Of a stretch of DNA of 64,000 nt, positions 9,875 through 19,442 are shown one piece after another. The notes under the pieces were generated by a model. The model did not search any database. It was given only the letters and a program-made list of their open reading frames with translations, and was not told the DNA's origin. A program made the position numbers and the translations under genes. Within the stretch, counting starts at the first letter, position 1; each line of letters begins with the position of its first letter. The stretch is from Pseudomonadota bacterium (GTDB taxonomy: Bacteria > Pseudomonadota > Alphaproteobacteria > Puniceispirillales > Marisalimonadaceae): assembly GCA_028382005.1 (NCBI GenBank), contig JAOESH010000008.1, positions 1 through 64,000 of the forward strand, in the 5' to 3' direction.

Positions 9875-11085
9875 CTTACCTTTTTTATTTCTGAATTTAC
9901 TGAAAAAGGCTCTTCTTTAACAGTGATTGTGAGAAGAAACGCAATAATGCCCAATCCTACGCTTAACCACCACATGTTTTCATAACTACCATAAATATCA
10001 AAAAACCTCCCACCTAACCAAGCTCCTAATACAGCCCCCAGTTGATGGCAAATGAAGCAAATACCAGATAATGTGGCCAAATATTTTGGCCCAATAAAAG
10101 ATAATATGATTGCGTTAGTCATTGGAACTGTTGCTAACCACAAAATGCCAATGACAGCTCCAAATAACAAAGCAATAAATGGTGATGGGGGTGAGAGAAC
10201 AAATATTGTGATTGTAAGAGCTCTCAATAAATAAATTATTGACAAGGGCATTGGTTTTTTAACTTTACCACCTAGCCATCCAAATCCTAAAGTTCCAATT
10301 ATATTAGTTACCCCAATAATTGCTAGTGACCATCCAGCTATTTCTGCCGAAATACCTTTAGAGATTAGGTCTGCAGGAAGGTGTAACGCAATAAAAGTAA
10401 CGTGAAATCCACATACAAAAAAACCAGAAATTAATAATATGTAATTTTTATCTTTCAGAGAAAACATAATGGTCTTTTGTAAGCTGTTTTCGAGATCTTG
10501 AGTATTATTGTTATTTTCATTTGTATTATTGAGGAGTGGCAAAAGAAGTAATAGGCATATTGAAATTGAAGATAAAACAATTAAACTTGTTTCCCAACCA
10601 AACTCCTTATTCATCCACATAGTAGGAAGTACAATAGCAAATTGTCCAAATGAAGCTGCTGCAGCTACTAGGCCCATTGCAAGAGAACGTTTATTAACCG
10701 GAGCTACCTTGCCTGCTATGCTTACCATAGTTGCCATTCCAGCGCCACCAAGGCCAAATCCCATAAGAGTTGTAGCAGAAAACAAAACGAATTCAGAAGT
10801 CGGATTGCTCATCAGGAAAATACCTGATGAATACGAAATAATCCCAAATGCAAGAACTTTTTGAGGTCCCCACTTGTCTATAAGAATTCCTAAGAAAAAT
10901 GTAACAAGACCCCAAATAATTGCTTGAACACCTATTGCAAATGAAAAGAATTCTTTCCCACTTTTCATGAAGCTAGTAATTGGATCTAAGAATAAACCTA
11001 GAGATTGTCTAACGCCCATAATCATAACGATTATGATTGAGCAAACAAGAATTACAACTTGCCAATCAACTTTCTTAGTCTCCAT
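9871..11085 (-). CDS. MFS transporter (MCT/OFA-like)
   Basis: About 12 TM; GLFLDPITS..., GWSLAIIGVTNIIGTLGFGWLGGKV, GAVLGAWLGGRFFDIYGSYENMWW. Confidence 0.87.
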   Translation of the reverse strand: METKKVDWQVVILVCSIIIVMIMGVRQSLGLFLDPITSFMKSGKEFFSFAIGVQAIIWGLVTFFLGILIDKWGPQKVLAFGIISYSSGIFLMSNPTSEFVLFSATTLMGFGLGGAGMATMVSIAGKVAPVNKRSLAMGLVAAAASFGQFAIVLPTMWMNKEFGWETSLIVLSSISICLLLLLPLLNNTNENNNNTQDLENSLQKTIMFSLKDKNYILLISGFFVCGFHVTFIALHLPADLISKGISAEIAGWSLAIIGVTNIIGTLGFGWLGGKVKKPMPLSIIYLLRALTITIFVLSPPSPFIALLFGAVIGILWLATVPMTNAIILSFIGPKYLATLSGICFICHQLGAVLGAWLGGRFFDIYGSYENMWWLSVGLGIIAFLLTITVKEEPFSVNSEIKKVS

Positions 11086-11105
11086 TTTAATTCCCCTTTT
11101 AGTAG

Positions 11106-11522
11106 TTAAAAATTTAATTTACTAATCTTTTTCATGAATAAATCAAATTGATTTTTATTATTTAATCCAAAGGCATTTAGAAATTTCTGTTGACTTTTTT
11201 CCCAGATAACTTTTGCATCATTTAGTTTTTTTGTTCCATTAACAGTAAGGCTTATAACTTTTATTTTATTTACATCATTTTTTTTATAATAAATAAGATC
11301 TATTTTTTTTAACTTATCCAAATTTCTTAACACAGTTGTTCTTTCAAGATCTAGTTTTCTTGATAATTCATGTACTGTTGGATTACCTAAATCCTGTATA
11401 TTTTTTAATGTACTGTATTGTGTAATTTTAATGTCAAGAGAAGATAATTCATGATCATATAATTTTGAAATATGATTAGCTGCCTTTCTGAGGGATATGC
11501 AAATACAAGAAATATCATTCAT
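11106..11522 (-). CDS. MarR-family transcriptional regulator
   Basis: LRKAANHISKLYDHELSSLDIKITQYSTL..., HELSRKLDLERTTVLRNLDKL wHTH; adjacent to MFS gene. Confidence 0.87.
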   Translation of the reverse strand: MNDISCICISLRKAANHISKLYDHELSSLDIKITQYSTLKNIQDLGNPTVHELSRKLDLERTTVLRNLDKLKKIDLIYYKKNDVNKIKVISLTVNGTKKLNDAKVIWEKSQQKFLNAFGLNNKNQFDLFMKKISKLNF

Positions 11523-11571
11523 ATTTTGTGTATATACACATATTCAACAAATGTCAATTTCAATGCTTCAG

Positions 11572-12033
11572 TTATCCTCTACCTCTGTAATTATCAACAT
11601 TATGAATAGGTATAAATAAATGCTTAGGTTGTTCATTTGTTTGCCAAAATATATCGATAGGAATTCCACCTCTTGGATACCAATAACCACCAATTCTTAA
11701 CCATTTAGGAGACAATAAATCAACAATATCTTGAGCAATTGAAATTGTACAATCTTCATGAAACGCACCATGGTTTCTATATCCTAAAAGATATAATTTA
11801 AAAGATTTACTCTCTACAATAAATTTATTAGGAACGTAGTCTATCACAATATGAGCAAAATCAGGTTGGGCAGTAACTGGACAGATTGAAGTAAATTCTG
11901 GACATGTAAGCCTTATAGCATAATCAACACCAATTTTAGGATTTGTAACTTTTTCAAGAATATTGTTGTCAGGAAATTCTGGAACTTTACTTTTATAGCC
12001 AAGAGCATTTAAGTCTTTAGTTGATTTACTCAT
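11572..12033 (-). CDS. queF: NADPH-dependent 7-cyano-7-deazaguanine reductase
   Basis: [29 protein letters not shown]...[22 protein letters not shown]; QueF signature. Confidence 0.97.
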   Translation of the reverse strand: MSKSTKDLNALGYKSKVPEFPDNNILEKVTNPKIGVDYAIRLTCPEFTSICPVTAQPDFAHIVIDYVPNKFIVESKSFKLYLLGYRNHGAFHEDCTISIAQDIVDLLSPKWLRIGGYWYPRGGIPIDIFWQTNEQPKHLFIPIHNVDNYRGRG

Positions 12034-12046
12034 GAAAATATCTCAC

Positions 12047-12958
12047 TTAATGATTGATGTTCATTAACTCATTATTAGTAGAATTAATTTTAGTCAATAT
12101 TATATTTTGCCACTCTTCAATATTCTTGACTAAATAAGATTCTTCTGGAAAAGCAATACTTCTGGAGGCGTTTATTAAGCCAAAGTTTTGAAGGTCTAGT
12201 TTTTTAGTATCTGGAATTAATGGAGCACATGCATCCTCTGCTGAAGCACCTTGTGTTCCATAACCAGGAATTAAAAATGGAGCACTTGGTAAGATTTTTC
12301 TTAATGCTAAAGCTTCTTCTTTAAATGTAGCGCCAGACACGATACCTATTGATGATAATCCAGAAGTCCCTTTATGTTTTTCTACAATAGGTTTTAATAT
12401 GTTAGCAAGATGTTCATAGCATTTAATGCCAATTGTAAGAGGCATTTCTTGAATATCTTTAGATCCTTTATTACTTGTATGAGCTAAAATAAATAACCCA
12501 CTACCTGTTTCAGAAGCTTTTTTAAAGAAAGGTTCGAGGCTATCGATGCCTAACCAAGGATTAACAGTCAGAGCATCACTTGGAAAAGGAGCGTTTTTTC
12601 CTAAATAAGCGTTTGCGTATGCTTGGCTAGTACTTCCTATGTCACCTCTTTTTGCATCCATAATTACTAAAAAACCTTTGGATTGAGCGTGTTTACATAA
12701 AGATGAAAGTAGTTTCATACCATCTGGGCCTAGTTGTTCAAATAAAGCAATTTGCGGTTTAATCGCTGGCACAAGTTCATAAGCAGTATCTAAAAGTGAA
12801 AAACAAAACTTCTCAACCGTTTTAATATTATTTGTAGAGGTGCGTTCTTTATTGAAAATTTTAGGAATCATGTTTAGGTGTGGATCAATACCTAAGCATA
12901 AAAAAGATTTAGTACTTCTAATTTTTTTAAAAAGCCTGTCTCCAAAATGCTCAACCAT
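12047..12958 (-). CDS. pyrF: Orotidine 5'-phosphate decarboxylase
   Basis: FLCLGIDPHL, VIMDAKRGDIGSTSQAYA, FLIPGYGTQGAS; long-form OMPdecase. Confidence 0.95.
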   Translation of the reverse strand: MVEHFGDRLFKKIRSTKSFLCLGIDPHLNMIPKIFNKERTSTNNIKTVEKFCFSLLDTAYELVPAIKPQIALFEQLGPDGMKLLSSLCKHAQSKGFLVIMDAKRGDIGSTSQAYANAYLGKNAPFPSDALTVNPWLGIDSLEPFFKKASETGSGLFILAHTSNKGSKDIQEMPLTIGIKCYEHLANILKPIVEKHKGTSGLSSIGIVSGATFKEEALALRKILPSAPFLIPGYGTQGASAEDACAPLIPDTKKLDLQNFGLINASRSIAFPEESYLVKNIEEWQNIILTKINSTNNELMNINH

Positions 12959-12961
12959 ATT

Positions 12962-13228
12962 TTAAAATATACCTAAAGCATTTCTGTAAGTATCTAACAA
13001 AGCTTCTTGTTCTAACCTTTCATCAATATCCATTTTGCGTATAATTAAGACTTTACGCATAATTTTGGGGTCATAGCCTATACTCTTTGCTTCAGAATAA
13101 ACTTCCTTAATGTCAGCAAGTATATTGCTTTTCTCTTCCTCTAATCTTTCAACTCTTTCTATAAAGCTTTTAAGACGATCATCTTTAGGGTTATTTTCGA
13201 TGTTTTCTTTATTTTCTATATTGTTCAT
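12962..13228 (-). CDS. gapR: GapR/DUF2312 family DNA-binding protein
   Basis: [51 protein letters not shown] closely matches Caulobacter GapR; start moved from 13279 to ATG 13228, just after the upstream stop. Confidence 0.9.
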   Translation of the reverse strand: MNNIENKENIENNPKDDRLKSFIERVERLEEEKSNILADIKEVYSEAKSIGYDPKIMRKVLIIRKMDIDERLEQEALLDTYRNALGIF

Positions 13229-13229
13229 A

Positions 13230-13529
13230 TTAGTGTGTTTCTGGTTCTTTGTTTTTAAATTCATTTTTTTGATCTTCATTGGCCTCTGTTTGGTATTTTT
13301 CTATCCAAACAGAATGCGGCATCCCATATATTATTTCCCTAGCATCATCTTTATTGATGTCTATTCCGTTATCTTCAGCAGACTCGCTATACCACCTTGA
13401 GAGACAGTTTCTACAAAATCCACTAAGGTTCATTAAATCAATATTTTGCACGTCAGTTCTTTTTTGAAGATGAGAAATCAATTTTTTTAAAACATCTGAT
13501 TCAATTTTTAACTTCTGTTCATTATTCAT
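13230..13529 (-). CDS. DUF1244 family protein
   Basis: [67 protein letters not shown]. Confidence 0.92.
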   Translation of the reverse strand: MNNEQKLKIESDVLKKLISHLQKRTDVQNIDLMNLSGFCRNCLSRWYSESAEDNGIDINKDDAREIIYGMPHSVWIEKYQTEANEDQKNEFKNKEPETH

Positions 13530-13629
13530 TTTATCACCTATTTTTAATTATGTTATTATCACAAATCTGATATCAAAACAATTTACATTCAAAAATAATA
13601 TAATTAATTGTAAAAAGTTTATAAAAATA

Positions 13630-13643
13630 TTAGCATAAGCTAA
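13630..13643. promoter_or_regulatory. Candidate MntR-type operator (TTAGC-ATAA-GCTAA)
   Basis: Inverted repeat with 5-bp arms and 4-bp spacer immediately upstream of mntR-like gene; TAGC-N4-GCTA core as in the E. coli MntR box as I recall it. Confidence 0.45.
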
Positions 13644-13656
13644 CTTTAGAAAGTTA
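13641..13656. promoter_or_regulatory. Second inverted repeat (TAACTTT-AG-AAAGTTA) overlapping the first
   Basis: Perfect 7-bp arms, 2-bp spacer, ends 4 bp before ATG of 13661. Confidence 0.4.
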
Positions 13657-13660
13657 AATT

Positions 13661-14074
13661 ATGAATGATAAGATAGAGTTCAATTCTGACAGGTTCGAGC
13701 AAGTAAGAAATGCAAGAAATACTGAAACTGCAGAAGACTACACTGAAATGATTGCTGACTTGATAAGAGAATCAGGTGAAGCAAGAGCAGTAGACTTAGC
13801 TAAACATTTTGGAGTAACTGGCCCTACTGTTAATAGCATAATCAGGCGTTTAGTAAGAGAAGATTTGGTTATTAGTAAGCCTTATAGGTCTATATTTTTA
13901 ACTGAGAAAGGCCAATTTTTAGCAGACTATTGCAAAAAAAGACATGAAATTGTCTATAAATTTTTAATTAAAATTGGCGTCAATAGCGAAACCGCTAAAA
14001 ATGATGCTGAAGGTTTAGAGCATCATGTAAGTGCTGAAACGTTAAATGTCTTTGAGAAATACAACAAAAAATAA
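13661..14074 (+). CDS. mntR: Manganese-responsive DtxR-family transcriptional regulator
   Basis: RNARNTETAEDYTEMIADLIRESGEARAVDLAKHFGVTGPTVNSIIRRL... DAEGLEHHVSAETLNVFEKY; matches MntR. Confidence 0.93.
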   Translation: MNDKIEFNSDRFEQVRNARNTETAEDYTEMIADLIRESGEARAVDLAKHFGVTGPTVNSIIRRLVREDLVISKPYRSIFLTEKGQFLADYCKKRHEIVYKFLIKIGVNSETAKNDAEGLEHHVSAETLNVFEKYNKK

Positions 14075-15559
14075 TTATTTATTTTTACCAGTAAACAAAT
14101 AATAAGTTCTATAAATATCTTTCATTGTGTTAACAGAGATTTTATCTATTAGCTTAATATATGCAAGGTTTGGATAGTTATAAATCTTTGGTTTAGTGCT
14201 TACGATCAATACATTTTCTCTAGAATGGAACTGTCTATTATTATAATTATAATTAGCTTCATAAAAATTACCTGGTTTTAAGCTTTCACTTTTTAGAAAA
14301 ATTTTATTTTTAAATTTTTTATGAGACCTATTTAGATAATAGTTGAACCTAGAAATATCTCCTCTAGTTTCAAATACTATTGCTGATATTAGGTCAGTAT
14401 TAAATCTATTTTCAATCTTGTCAGAAAGTAATTCAAATCCAAGACTTTTTCTTAATGGGTCAGATTTCAAATTTAATGGATAAAAGTCTCCAGTTAATGT
14501 TACTTTTAAAATAAATATTGATAAAACAAAGTTGATTATAAATCCGACCTTAAAGAAAATTCTTAAAAATTTGTATTTTTGTATTACTACATATGCGCTA
14601 AGTATTATTGTGGCGCATATATAAGCTGTAATAGCCCAATTTGGGTTAGAGATTTTAAGAAAACTTTGAATTGTAATTAGAATTATAATTGGAAATGATA
14701 GGAAGGCTAGTAGAGATAGTTTTCCTTTTTTGAGAAAACAGTCAAAAATTAAAAATATATATAAAAGTAAAAAAATTGGACCAAACACTAGTAGTTGAGA
14801 TGATAAAAAACTAATTACGTTTGTTAAGTTAAATATAATTTTAGTAAGGTTGGCATTTGAAACTGTATGGCTAACTGTAACAAATTCATTTATGTAATTC
14901 CAATATATATTCCCACTTGCTACTAAAATGCTTGTTATGAGTATAATAAATATATTTTTGATGCTTAGGTCTTTATTTCTGTCATAAATCAACCACCACA
15001 TAATTAAAAATATAATAAAATACAAAGCAGCGTACTTAGATAAAAAAGCCAATCCAATTGAAATTCCAGCTAAAATAGCAATCAAGTTTGTTTCATTACG
15101 GAATAATTTAAATATGAATAAAATGCTAAATGACCAAAATAATAGCAAAGGAGTGTCTGTAGATATAATAAAACTACCTAAAGATGCGGCTGGAGTAAAA
15201 ATCCATATCAAAGCTGCTAATTTTCCAGCCTTAGCTCCAAAAGCAAATTGGGAAGTTGCCCATAAAATTAACGAAATAAAAAAATGAATTAATGGAGACG
15301 ATAACCTTACAGCCCATTCCTCATTTCCAAAAACACTTGTGGAAAGTGCTATTACCCATGCTATCATAGGCGGTTTTGTAAAATAACCAAATTCTATATT
15401 TTGTGACCAGTGCCAATACTGGGCTTCATCAACAGACAGTTCTATTGGCGAAACGTATAAAGCATATATTCTAAGTAAAGTAATTGTTATTAAGAAAAAT
15501 AATACTACTGGGGAACTGAGCAATAAAAAATTATCGCGTTGATTGCGGAACGATATCAC
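14075..15559 (-). CDS. ArnT/PMT-like glycosyltransferase (GT83-type, multi-TM)
   Basis: N-terminal ELSVDEAQYWHWSQNIEFGYFTKPPMIAWVIAL signature; about 12 TM; GTG start. Confidence 0.85.
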   Translation of the reverse strand: MISFRNQRDNFLLLSSPVVLFFLITITLLRIYALYVSPIELSVDEAQYWHWSQNIEFGYFTKPPMIAWVIALSTSVFGNEEWAVRLSSPLIHFFISLILWATSQFAFGAKAGKLAALIWIFTPAASLGSFIISTDTPLLLFWSFSILFIFKLFRNETNLIAILAGISIGLAFLSKYAALYFIIFLIMWWLIYDRNKDLSIKNIFIILITSILVASGNIYWNYINEFVTVSHTVSNANLTKIIFNLTNVISFLSSQLLVFGPIFLLLYIFLIFDCFLKKGKLSLLAFLSFPIIILITIQSFLKISNPNWAITAYICATIILSAYVVIQKYKFLRIFFKVGFIINFVLSIFILKVTLTGDFYPLNLKSDPLRKSLGFELLSDKIENRFNTDLISAIVFETRGDISRFNYYLNRSHKKFKNKIFLKSESLKPGNFYEANYNYNNRQFHSRENVLIVSTKPKIYNYPNLAYIKLIDKISVNTMKDIYRTYYLFTGKNK

Positions 15560-15711
15560 TTACGTATCCCCCCCTTACATTAAAAATAATGTATTCATAA
15601 TAAATAAAAAAATATTATTTGCTAACCATTTTAAATATAAATTTTTTATCGTTCTTGATTTGTGACAATTATAACCTTATTTTAGGTATCTAACCAACAT
15701 GTGGATGAATC

Positions 15712-16131
15712 TTGAAAGAATATAACGATCAAATTAATGAATTAATTAATGACTTTTCCTTTTTTGAAAATTGGGAAGATAAATACCAATATTTGATTGA
15801 TCTTGGTAGAAATGTTCCTGCAATGAGTGAAGAGTTAAAAATTGATGAGAACAAACTTAAAGGTTGTCAGTCAGTTGTCTATTTCAGTAATTCATTTAAT
15901 AGCGATGGCTCCATTACTTATATGGCTACTAGTGACGCTGCTATTGTACAAGGTCTAATAGCGTTAATGCTAAAAGTTTATTCAGGAAAAAAACCCCAAG
16001 AAATTTTAGATATTAATATTAATTTTTTAGAAAAAATTGGTTTGGACGAACATTTATCTCCAACTAGAAAAAATGGATTATCTTCCCTCATTTCTTCAAT
16101 TAAGAATGCTGCTAAATTAAAATTAATTTAG
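15712..16131 (+). CDS. sufE: SufE-family Fe-S/cysteine desulfuration protein
   Basis: KYQYLIDLGRNVPAMSEELKIDENKLKGCQSVVYF...SDAAIVQGLIALMLKVYSGKKP; TTG start. Confidence 0.93.
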   Translation: MKEYNDQINELINDFSFFENWEDKYQYLIDLGRNVPAMSEELKIDENKLKGCQSVVYFSNSFNSDGSITYMATSDAAIVQGLIALMLKVYSGKKPQEILDININFLEKIGLDEHLSPTRKNGLSSLISSIKNAAKLKLI

Positions 16132-16141
16132 GATTCCAAAT

Positions 16142-16951
16142 TTGATCAAAATTGGTAAAAAATACGAAATTATAAGTCTATATAATGACAAGGTTAAGGT
16201 AATTAATAGCTTGTCTCAAAGAAAGTATAGAAAAGAGCTAAATTTATTTGTAGCTGAAGGTATCAGGGTCTGCAAAGAGGCATTAAATAATGGCTGGTCA
16301 TTTAAATATCTTCTCTACGATAAATCTAATATTGATAACTCCTTAATAAATGATTTACTAGATGAAATCATCTCAAAAGGTGGGGATGTTATTGGCGTGA
16401 CATCTGATATTTTAAAAAAAATTTCTCATAAAGATAATCCGCAAAATGTATTAGGTGTAATTGAGCAAAAATGGTGCTCATTACCGTTAGATTTGAATAA
16501 AGATACTTTTGTTGCACTAGAATGTGTAAGAGACCCCGGTAATTTAGGGACTGTTTTAAGAACAATAGACGCCGTAGGTGCTAAGGGATGTATTTTGGTA
16601 GGAGAATGTACAGACCCATTTTCGTATGAATCTGTGAGGGCTAGTATGGGTGCTATTTTTAATTTAAAAATTATTGGAGTTTGCTTAGAAGATTTTATTA
16701 AATGGAAATTTCAACATAAAGTGAGTTTAATTGGTACTTCTTTGAATAATGCAGATGATTACACAAAAACAAATTGGAAATTACCATTCATATTAGCTAT
16801 GGGAAATGAACAACAAGGTTTATCTGAAAAGATTTTGGGTTGCTGTGACCAAATAATTAAAATGCCAATGTTTGGTAGCTCAGATAGCTTAAACTTGGCA
16901 GTTTCGGCTGGAGTGGCTCTTTATGAATCAATTAGGAAAAATCCTAATTAA
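16142..16951 (+). CDS. TrmH/SpoU-family RNA 2'-O-methyltransferase
   Basis: ALECVRDPGNLGTVLRTIDAVGAKGCIL, FILAMGNEQQGLSEKIL, IKMPMFGSSDSLNLAVSAGVALYE. Confidence 0.93.
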   Translation: MIKIGKKYEIISLYNDKVKVINSLSQRKYRKELNLFVAEGIRVCKEALNNGWSFKYLLYDKSNIDNSLINDLLDEIISKGGDVIGVTSDILKKISHKDNPQNVLGVIEQKWCSLPLDLNKDTFVALECVRDPGNLGTVLRTIDAVGAKGCILVGECTDPFSYESVRASMGAIFNLKIIGVCLEDFIKWKFQHKVSLIGTSLNNADDYTKTNWKLPFILAMGNEQQGLSEKILGCCDQIIKMPMFGSSDSLNLAVSAGVALYESIRKNPN

Positions 16952-17865
16952 GGTCTCTCATTTTCCCACCTTGCAAATATTGCAGTGCTAATCTCACGTG
17001 GATCTAGTTGATCTTCAAAAATAGATATTTCTCCAGACTCAACTTTACCACCAAATATTTTCATAACTTCAATTAAGGCATAATGAAGTGATAAATAACT
17101 AGATCGTATTGCGTAACTGTTAAGTATAATAAATAGGGGCTCCTCTGATAATATTTTGGGAAGAAGATTTAATAAGATGGGTAGATCTTTGTGTAATTCC
17201 CATTTTTCTCCATTTGGACCTCTTCCGTATTTAGGAGGATCTAGAATAATTCCATCATATTTATTTCCTCTTCTAATTTCACGATGTACAAATTTTAAGG
17301 CATCATCGGTAAGGTATTTAATTGGTAAATTAGAAAAAGAAGATAAATTTCTATTTTCAAAAGCAAAATGTATAGCTTTTTTACTTGCGTCGACATGTGT
17401 AACAGATGCTCCTTTGGATGCTGCGTGTAATGACGCTAAGCCAGAGTAGCCAAAAAGGTTCAGAATTTTAGGAGGGTTGGAGTTAAAGGCGTTGATAGAA
17501 AAATCATTGATTTTGTTGGCAACCCACATCCAGTGTGGAGATTGATCTGGGAAAAAACCTAAATGCCTGAAGGCAGTAGGTGTAGCGTAAAATTTAATAT
17601 TATCATATGACATTTCCCAGCGCTCTGGAATATTAGGTTTGAGAGACCATTTCCCATTACCCTCATTATCTTCTATAGAGGATGAAGTAAGAAAAGTTCC
17701 TGCAGCACCATCCCATATTTTTTTAGATAAATTCTGAGACCAAAGAGCTTGAGGCTCTGGCCTTGAAAACATGTAAGGGCCAAATCTTTCTAGCTTTCGC
17801 CCGTAGCCCGAATCAATTAATGAATAATCATTCCATTCACTTGGGTGTAAAATCTGAGGGATCAT
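16948..17865 (-). CDS. Class I SAM-dependent rRNA methyltransferase (RlmI/RlmK-like)
   Basis: ILNLFGYSGLASLHAASKGASVTHVDASKKAIHFAFENR... IILDPPKYGRGPNGE. Confidence 0.88.
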   Translation of the reverse strand: MIPQILHPSEWNDYSLIDSGYGRKLERFGPYMFSRPEPQALWSQNLSKKIWDGAAGTFLTSSSIEDNEGNGKWSLKPNIPERWEMSYDNIKFYATPTAFRHLGFFPDQSPHWMWVANKINDFSINAFNSNPPKILNLFGYSGLASLHAASKGASVTHVDASKKAIHFAFENRNLSSFSNLPIKYLTDDALKFVHREIRRGNKYDGIILDPPKYGRGPNGEKWELHKDLPILLNLLPKILSEEPLFIILNSYAIRSSYLSLHYALIEVMKIFGGKVESGEISIFEDQLDPREISTAIFARWENERP

Positions 17866-17943
17866 TAGGAAATTTCCTATTAAATTAATTTTTGCAATAT
17901 TAATAATTGATAGTTAATAATAAAGAAAAAAAAAAGAAATAAA

Positions 17944-18750
17944 ATGAAAAAAAATTTATCAGTAATAATTCCAGTTTATAACGCTAAAAAAACAATTCGG
18001 ACATCCATAAATTCAGTTATTAACCAAGAAATTAAAATAAAAAATTTTTTATTAGAAATTATATTAATAATAGATGATGGAAAAAGGTATGAAAATATAA
18101 TTCCTAAAAAAAGAAATGGTGTCAGCATAAAAATAATTAAAACACATGGTATTAAAACAGGACCAGGTAATGCAAGAAATTTAGGAATAAAAAAAGCAAA
18201 TGGAAAATATATAGGATTCTTGGATGCAGACGATGAATGGTCTAAAAATTATATTGACAATATGTATGAATTAGTAAAACAAAATGGAATAGCTTTTGCC
18301 CCTACTAAAGTTTATGAAAACAACAAAGAGTTGTTCAAGTTTACTGGTAAAGATTCAGGTTATCTCCAATTAAGTGATATAGGGCAAATTCCATGTAGTT
18401 TTCATCCTTTTATATTAAAAGCTAATCATAAAGATTTTAAATCTATAAAAAGCCAAGATGTGTACAATACAGCTTATATTTTAGCGCGTAGTAACAGAAA
18501 AATAAAAATGATTGATAAGGGATTTTATAAACTAAACATACAAAGGGAATCTGTCACTAAAGAAACTGGTTTTTCTCATCAAATAAATATAGCTTATAAA
18601 AAATATCAACTTATATGTGGAAAAGACAAAGTACCAAAAGTTTCTCGTCAATTTGCATTGAGGCGAATAATGAATCTAAAATTCATTAAATGGCAAAAAA
18701 AATTTAAAGGTGATTTTTATAATTTTTTAAGTAAAGAAATACCAAACTAA
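17944..18750 (+). CDS. Glycosyltransferase family 2
   Basis: LSVIIPVYNAKKTIRTSINSVINQ... GPGNARNLGIKKANGKYIGFLDADDEW. Confidence 0.9.
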   Translation: MKKNLSVIIPVYNAKKTIRTSINSVINQEIKIKNFLLEIILIIDDGKRYENIIPKKRNGVSIKIIKTHGIKTGPGNARNLGIKKANGKYIGFLDADDEWSKNYIDNMYELVKQNGIAFAPTKVYENNKELFKFTGKDSGYLQLSDIGQIPCSFHPFILKANHKDFKSIKSQDVYNTAYILARSNRKIKMIDKGFYKLNIQRESVTKETGFSHQINIAYKKYQLICGKDKVPKVSRQFALRRIMNLKFIKWQKKFKGDFYNFLSKEIPN

Positions 18751-18766
18751 AAGAAAATAGGGAGTA

Positions 18767-19438
18767 ATGAATATGGATGGAGTTAAAGTATGTATTTTTG
18801 ACGCATACGGAACGTTATTTGACGTAAATGCAGCATGTAGGGAACTTTCTAAAGAGGTTGGAGAACAATGGCAGGAATTAGCAACGCTATGGAGACTGAG
18901 ACAGGTGGAATATACATGGCTAAGAAACTCTATGAATGAATACATAAACTTTTGGAATATCACAGAAGATGCGTTGGAATATGCAATGGAAACTTTAAAA
19001 ATGAAAAATGAAGAATTGAAAAATAAGTTGTTAGATTTATATCTAAAATTAGAAGCATACCCGGAGGTAGAAAAAGTTTTAATACAATTAAAAAAAGAAG
19101 GTTACCAAACAGGCATTTTATCAAATGGTAGTGAAGAAATGCTTGCTAGTGCGGTTAAAAATGCAAAATTAGAAAATTTGTTAGATAAAGTTTTATCTGT
19201 AGAAAAATGTAAAGTATATAAACCATCTAGTAAAGTATATGACCTTGTAGAAAAAGAGTTTAAAATTAATAAAATTAACTGTGCTTTTTTCTCAAGTAAT
19301 GCATGGGACATGCATGCTGCAGCACATTATGGTTTTAAAACAATATGGGTAAATAGATTTGAAGGTAACTTAGAAAAGTTACCAGGCAAGCCTTACAAAA
19401 TAGTACAAACACTAGAAAAAATTGTAGACATATTATAA
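18767..19438 (+). CDS. Haloacid dehalogenase, type II (L-2-haloacid dehalogenase-like)
   Basis: FDAYGTLFDVNAA (nucleophile Asp), LWRLRQVEYTWLRN (Arg), GILSNGS, YKPSSKVYDL (Lys), FFSSNAWDMHAAAHYGF. Confidence 0.88.
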   Translation: MNMDGVKVCIFDAYGTLFDVNAACRELSKEVGEQWQELATLWRLRQVEYTWLRNSMNEYINFWNITEDALEYAMETLKMKNEELKNKLLDLYLKLEAYPEVEKVLIQLKKEGYQTGILSNGSEEMLASAVKNAKLENLLDKVLSVEKCKVYKPSSKVYDLVEKEFKINKINCAFFSSNAWDMHAAAHYGFKTIWVNRFEGNLEKLPGKPYKIVQTLEKIVDIL

Positions 19439-19442
19439 AATA

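Noticed and set aside
10052-10864. Plus-strand ORFs 10052-10234 and 10508-10864
   Set aside because: Antisense to a clear MFS transporter; no recognisable protein features.
13110-13467. Plus-strand ORFs 13110-13400 and 13279-13467
   Set aside because: Antisense to gapR/DUF1244; hydrophobic composition is a by-product of the opposite strand.
17156-17449. 97-aa plus-strand ORF
   Set aside because: Lies wholly antisense to the SAM-dependent methyltransferase with strong motifs.
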